The notes below the pieces were generated by a model. It saw only the letters and a program-made list of their open reading frames with translations, was not told where the DNA came from and did not search any database. Below, in pieces: positions 60,138 through 64,000 of a DNA stretch of 64,000 bases (the stretch's first letter is position 1; every line of letters starts with the position of its first letter). The stretch covers positions 9,506,385 through 9,570,384 of the forward strand of contig NC_079973.1 in NCBI RefSeq assembly GCF_029852145.1. Reading direction: 5' to 3'. The stretch comes from Microplitis mediator (lineage: Eukaryota; Arthropoda; Insecta; Hymenoptera; Braconidae). The position numbers and the translations under genes are program-made.

Positions 60138-60681
60138 ATGACTACAGAGAAAGATTTAATAAATGGTATTTATTATTTAATAACTATTTACTCCCACTAT
60201 ATTTACATGGTGAAAATATTTCTTATTATTATATGCTAATAATAAAATTTATCTGTTTTTACTGAATAAGCGGTACGAGATTCATTAGAAGCGGATGGAA
60301 AATTGCGATGTATAAAAGCGGAAATGCGCAGTGAAGTACTAAAATTATTGGATAATTCATCGAAATCAAGCAGAGTAAATAAATGTGAAATGCCTAGCGA
60401 TGTATTGATTTTGAATCAACTTATTCGTGAATATTTAGACTGGATTGGATACAAATATACTCTAAATGTGTTCATGTCAGGTATTATTTTATTTACTTAA
60501 ATTTTAATCATTTCAATAAAATTAATAACATTAAATTTCAGAATGTGATTCGAAAAAACAATCATTGGATCGTTCTCTGGTTGCACAAAATCTAGGTATT
60601 GAAGAAAATGAAAAAACGAAGAAACTGCCATTACTTTTTTGCTTAACTGAAACTTTTAAAAAGCTTAAAAATACTAAATAA
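60138..60681 (+). CDS. CEP20 / FOPNL (FOR20) centriolar satellite protein
   Basis: Exons 60138-60165, 60271-60480 and 60542-60681 (28+210+140 = 378 nt) give 125 aa, shorter than the vertebrate protein (about 174) because the C-terminal tail is missing. The N-terminal helix VRDSLEADGKLRCIKAEMRSEV matches the FOP-type dimerisation domain. It is followed by the LisH-like LNQLIREYLDWIGYKYTLNV segment and PLLFCLTETFK. The family works at centrosomes, centriolar satellites and basal bodies in ciliogenesis. Short introns, all in frame. Confidence 0.9.
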
Positions 60682-61875
60682 ATAAAATAAAATAAAACAA
60701 TATTGTGCCTTATAAAATAATGCCCAGTTTCACTACCAAATTTATTAATATACTCAGATATTTTGTTTACTTTTATTATCATTCAAGTTTATAAGATAAA
60801 TCTTGTCATTAATTTGCAAACTTATTGATTTCGATACTTATATAATCATGGGATTCTTAAAAAAAATCAACACACGGTCTAATTTTTTTCATTAATCGTC
60901 TAATATATATATATTTTTTTCTCTAAAATATTTCAACTGCAATAAAAGATGAAAAAACTTATTAAATTTTGAGAGTTAACCAAAAGGCTGTTGTCTATAT
61001 ATTAATAATTATTTATGAAACTTGACATTGGACATTGGACTAATTGTTTCATAAAAATACCTAAAGCTATAAAAAGACATAAATTAAGGTCAAGATATTT
61101 TCACTTATACAAAATTTAATTTGTTCAATTTTTATTATCATAAAGAAATGGCATGGATTAGATATTTCTTATTCTCTCTTGATAAAATAGATAATAGATA
61201 GATTTGGCTATAAGTAGTAACAGAATATTTAAAATGTTAATTTAAAAAAAAAAATAAATACAGCTGTTTTTTTCCCCGCGGAATTCAAAAATGTATTTCG
61301 ATTGATATAAATAAATTTATTTATCTGAATAATTGGCAATAAAAGAGTTTAAACTATAATATAAAAAGGCACAAATTCAAGTTAAGAATTTTACAGCGAT
61401 ATAAAATTTTATAACACTAAAAAATTTTATCATAGATATGAGGGGACGAGAAAAATTATTGTTATTTTCTTAATAATAAAATAAATAAAAAAATTAAGAT
61501 GAATGTTATTTTTAATATTATTTTATTTAAATATGATATTTCATACGGACATGATGTTACGAAAGTACAATCTATTTTTTATTTTAATCTATAAAGTAAA
61601 TGAAATTCGACTGACAAATAATAGTTATAAATATTTATTTATAATATATAATGTCATAAATTATGATAATATTAATAGTCATAGTATAAATTATACTGTA
61701 ATATAATTTGTATTTTGCGTCTGTATTAATTATAAAATTTATTTATAATAACTACAGAGTGTAATATCTAACGTAATTGAATAATAATTATAATATAATT
61801 AATATAGAATACGTTAGAACATAATTTACAAGTGAGCATATTCTAATATTACAATCAAATTATTGTTTATAAAAT
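60682..61875. other. 1.2-kb AT-rich gap
   Basis: Shared 3' flank of CEP20 and the RS/K-rich gene. Open frame 61503-61706 is composed of AT-driven Ile/Asn/Tyr codons and is not considered a gene. Confidence 0.5.
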
Positions 61876-64000
61876 TTATTTATGCTTAGATTTTTTCTTT
61901 TTTTTCAATTGCTTCTTTTTACTCTTTGATTTTTTAGATTTTTTCTTGTGTTTTTCTTCCTCTGAACTTGATGGTGTAGAATCTGAATCACTATCATATT
62001 CTGAACTGCTGTCTTTTTTAGTTGATTTACGTTTCTTGTGTTTCTTATGTTTTTTCTTACGTTTTCTGTAAGATGAATCATCTGAGCTATCAGATTCTGT
62101 TGATGAACTGGCGGATGAATTTGAATTATCATCAGAACTTGTTGATCTCACTCTACGTTTTATTATTTTACCACAAACTCCTTTGTCTTGATCAAATTGC
62201 TGTTGCTCATCAGTTTTTATTTTTTTAATATTTGTTTTATGGTCTTCGTTATCTGAATCAGAATCAGATGCTGAATAATCTGGTTCAAAACTGGCTTCAT
62301 CTAGTATACTACGTTTACGATCAGAAATTGATTTTGGATTTTTGTGTTGTTGTTGTTGTTGCTGTTGTTGCTGTTGCTGCTGCTGCTGGTGTTTTCTTGC
62401 TGGTGATTGTTCTTGATTTGATATATTTGTTAAATTAGATTTATCTTCTGAATCAATCGATTGTTTATCACGTTTAACAGTCGATTCCTTGTGCTTTTGT
62501 TTTCTATCATTAAATTTATCTTTTTTGTGTTTCTTTTCTTTGCGTTTTTTATGTTCACGTGATTTGCTGCGACTTCTGTGATCTTTCTTACGCTTTTTGT
62601 CACCACGACTTTTTTTATCGTCTTTATCATCGCTATCCTCTTGATCACGTTTACGTTTTAAAAGATGATGAATTTTATCAGATTCACTTGTGTGTTTACT
62701 TGTAAGCGGAGGTGGAGTTTGAATTTGTCGTTCCCGTTCTTTTTCATTTTTATCATTGCGACCAGCACGAGAATCATTTTTATTTTGGCTACTCTTTCTG
62801 TCACTTTCATCTTGCAAATCATATTTATCTCCAGCTCTAGTATCTCCCTTTTCATGAACACGATCATTTTTATGATCGCGTTCGCGTTCTCGTTCTCGTT
62901 CTCGTTCCCGTTCTCGTTCCCGTTCCCGTTCACGTTCGCGTTCGCGTTCGCGTTCGCGTTTACTATCATCAATAAAAACTTTACGATCATTGTTGACACC
63001 ACTTATTGTTACTTTTTTATCTTTATCATCATCTATTTTTTCACCTAAACGTTCTTTAGCTGATAATCGGGTAGGTGAATGTGTTGTTTCGGTTAATTTA
63101 AATTTAGTTCGATCTAATTTACTTTTTTTAGATGACTCTGTTATTTCAACATTACGTTCATTTTTACCAATATTAACAGTGACATTTAAACTTTTATTAA
63201 TATCACGATTAATCTCTGGTTCAAATACTTTTGGTTCTGGATTTTGATACAAAATTTTACGATTTTCACTTATTTTTTTAATTTCAATAGGCCTGATGGC
63301 ATTTATAGCTTTTTGAAATATTGCATTTTCGGCTCGTTTTAATACATCACGAGTTACTTCTGTTGTTGATTTTGATTCACTTATTGGTTCATTTATTTGT
63401 GATGACGCACTACTAACCTCATCTAATTTTTCAGTACTTTCATCTCGTTCCCATTTAGATAATTCCGGCAAAGGTGCTAAAAATTCACTTTTTTTAATTG
63501 ATAAATCTTTATTCAATGATGATGTTGACTTTTCAGGACTTGTTTCTTCTGGTTCAGTAGCAGATGTCGACTTTGATGAATTCATTTCATCCTCATTATC
63601 TTTAATATCATCTTCTTCGATATTGGGTAGTACTGAAAATTCATCAGTATCGGTAGTTTTTATTTCATTATTATCTAAATCACTATAATGATCATCAATT
63701 GATGATTTTTTAAACTCTGATTTTAATTCAGGAATAGGTTTGAAATTTGGATTCGGAGGATTTACACCTGACTCTGTATCATCCTGACGTAATAAATCTT
63801 GTTCTGTTTGCTCAGGGGGTTCTGGATTCATCATTAATGATTTATCTTCAAACTCAACTGTGTTTAATGAAGTAGTTGTTGATGATACATCGGTATTTTT
63901 ATGAGCTAAAGCTAATTGTTCAACTCTTAAATCAGTACCAATTTTATCAGTTTCATCAATTAATTTTGAAGCTTCACTTTTCTCCAATTCTTTTTGTGTC
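61876..64000 (-). CDS. Large charged RS/K-rich nuclear protein, 3' part (5' end off the window)
   Basis: Open from the right edge to TAA at 61876, at least 707 codons, with no splice site needed. The first part is acidic and Ser/Thr-rich. A more conserved-looking block follows about half way (LSKWERDES, then VLKRAENAIFQKAINAIRPI, then RLSAKERLGEKI). After it come an uninterrupted Arg-Glu dipeptide run of about 15 units (62878-62960), lysine- and RS-rich stretches, a 15-glutamine run (about 62347-62392) and a Ser/Asp plus Lys-rich end (KKHKKHKKRKS, final SKHK). Such composition is typical of nuclear speckle/splicing-associated proteins. ZC3H13/Flacc, RBBP6 and SRRM-like proteins are candidates, but the diagnostic domains would lie in the missing N-terminal part. 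Confidence 0.8.
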   Translation of the reverse strand, partial: TQKELEKSEASKLIDETDKIGTDLRVEQLALAHKNTDVSSTTTSLNTVEFEDKSLMMNPEPPEQTEQDLLRQDDTESGVNPPNPNFKPIPELKSEFKKSSIDDHYSDLDNNEIKTTDTDEFSVLPNIEEDDIKDNEDEMNSSKSTSATEPEETSPEKSTSSLNKDLSIKKSEFLAPLPELSKWERDESTEKLDEVSSASSQINEPISESKSTTEVTRDVLKRAENAIFQKAINAIRPIEIKKISENRKILYQNPEPKVFEPEINRDINKSLNVTVNIGKNERNVEITESSKKSKLDRTKFKLTETTHSPTRLSAKERLGEKIDDDKDKKVTISGVNNDRKVFIDDSKRERERERERERERERERERERERERERDHKNDRVHEKGDTRAGDKYDLQDESDRKSSQNKNDSRAGRNDKNEKERERQIQTPPPLTSKHTSESDKIHHLLKRKRDQEDSDDKDDKKSRGDKKRKKDHRSRSKSREHKKRKEKKHKKDKFNDRKQKHKESTVKRDKQSIDSEDKSNLTNISNQEQSPARKHQQQQQQQQQQQQQQHKNPKSISDRKRSILDEASFEPDYSASDSDSDNEDHKTNIKKIKTDEQQQFDQDKGVCGKIIKRRVRSTSSDDNSNSSASSSTESDSSDDSSYRKRKKKHKKHKKRKSTKKDSSSEYDSDSDSTPSSSEEEKHKKKSKKSKSKKKQLKKKKKSKHK

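Noticed and set aside
60303..60500. Independent small gene starting at 60303
   Set aside because: It is the middle exon of CEP20, with splice signals on both sides that keep frame.
62665..63048. 127-codon plus-strand frame rich in Phe/Ser
   Set aside because: It is the antisense shadow of the Arg-Glu and charged regions of the minus-strand nuclear protein; repetitive composition explains its length.

Overview
This is an AT-rich eukaryotic nuclear window with small spliced genes (GT-AG introns), long low-complexity intergenic stretches, microsatellites and many short inverted-repeat transposon relics. The proteins (cytochrome c, Ro60, BiP, ALAD, a Ctr copper transporter, CK2 beta, Hsp70, a KLHDC10-like kelch protein, CEP20/FOPNL) indicate an insect. 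An intronless ankyrin gene whose C-terminus looks like a PRANC/F-box module points to a parasitoid hymenopteran, possibly a braconid. That taxonomic call is inference.

Layout: 1-14.2 kb is gene-poor and built largely from transposon relics. They include two copies of a TIR element carrying a tRNA-Asp-like pol III module; one copy has a 779-bp foldback element nested inside it. Between 14.6 and 23.2 kb lie a weak two-exon candidate (14603-15306, minus), a diffuse repeat field of AAGTTG/CAACTT motifs, and a well-supported two-exon gene of unknown function (18645-23230, minus). The gene-rich half follows: cytochrome c (24.4-24.9, minus), Ro60 (27.0-29.8, plus), BiP/Hsc70-3 (33.8-35.8, minus), ALAD (38.0-40.8, minus), Ctr copper transporter (42.0-42.8, minus), CK2 beta (45.3-48.5, plus), Hsp70 (50.8-52.7, minus), KLHDC10-like (54.4-55.7, plus), ankyrin-PRANC (56.2-57.6, minus), CEP20 (60.1-60.7, plus) and the 3' part of a large RS/K-rich nuclear protein running off the right edge (61.9-64.0, minus).

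Exon structures were built by hand from splice signals and reading-phase consistency; all multi-exon genes called with confidence above 0.8 keep frame across every junction. The best regulatory evidence is an ERSE-I and an ERSE-II upstream of BiP, and phased heat-shock elements plus a TATA box upstream of Hsp70.

The most unusual items are: a 1.65-kb palindrome with 644-bp, apparently identical arms in CK2 beta intron 2; a Ro60 whose von Willebrand A domain has lost its MIDAS metal-binding residues; the ankyrin-PRANC gene; and the TIR/tRNA-Asp chimeric elements. Cytochrome c, ALAD and the Ctr protein all relate to respiration (haem and copper supply), but nothing in the sequence shows this grouping is more than chance.
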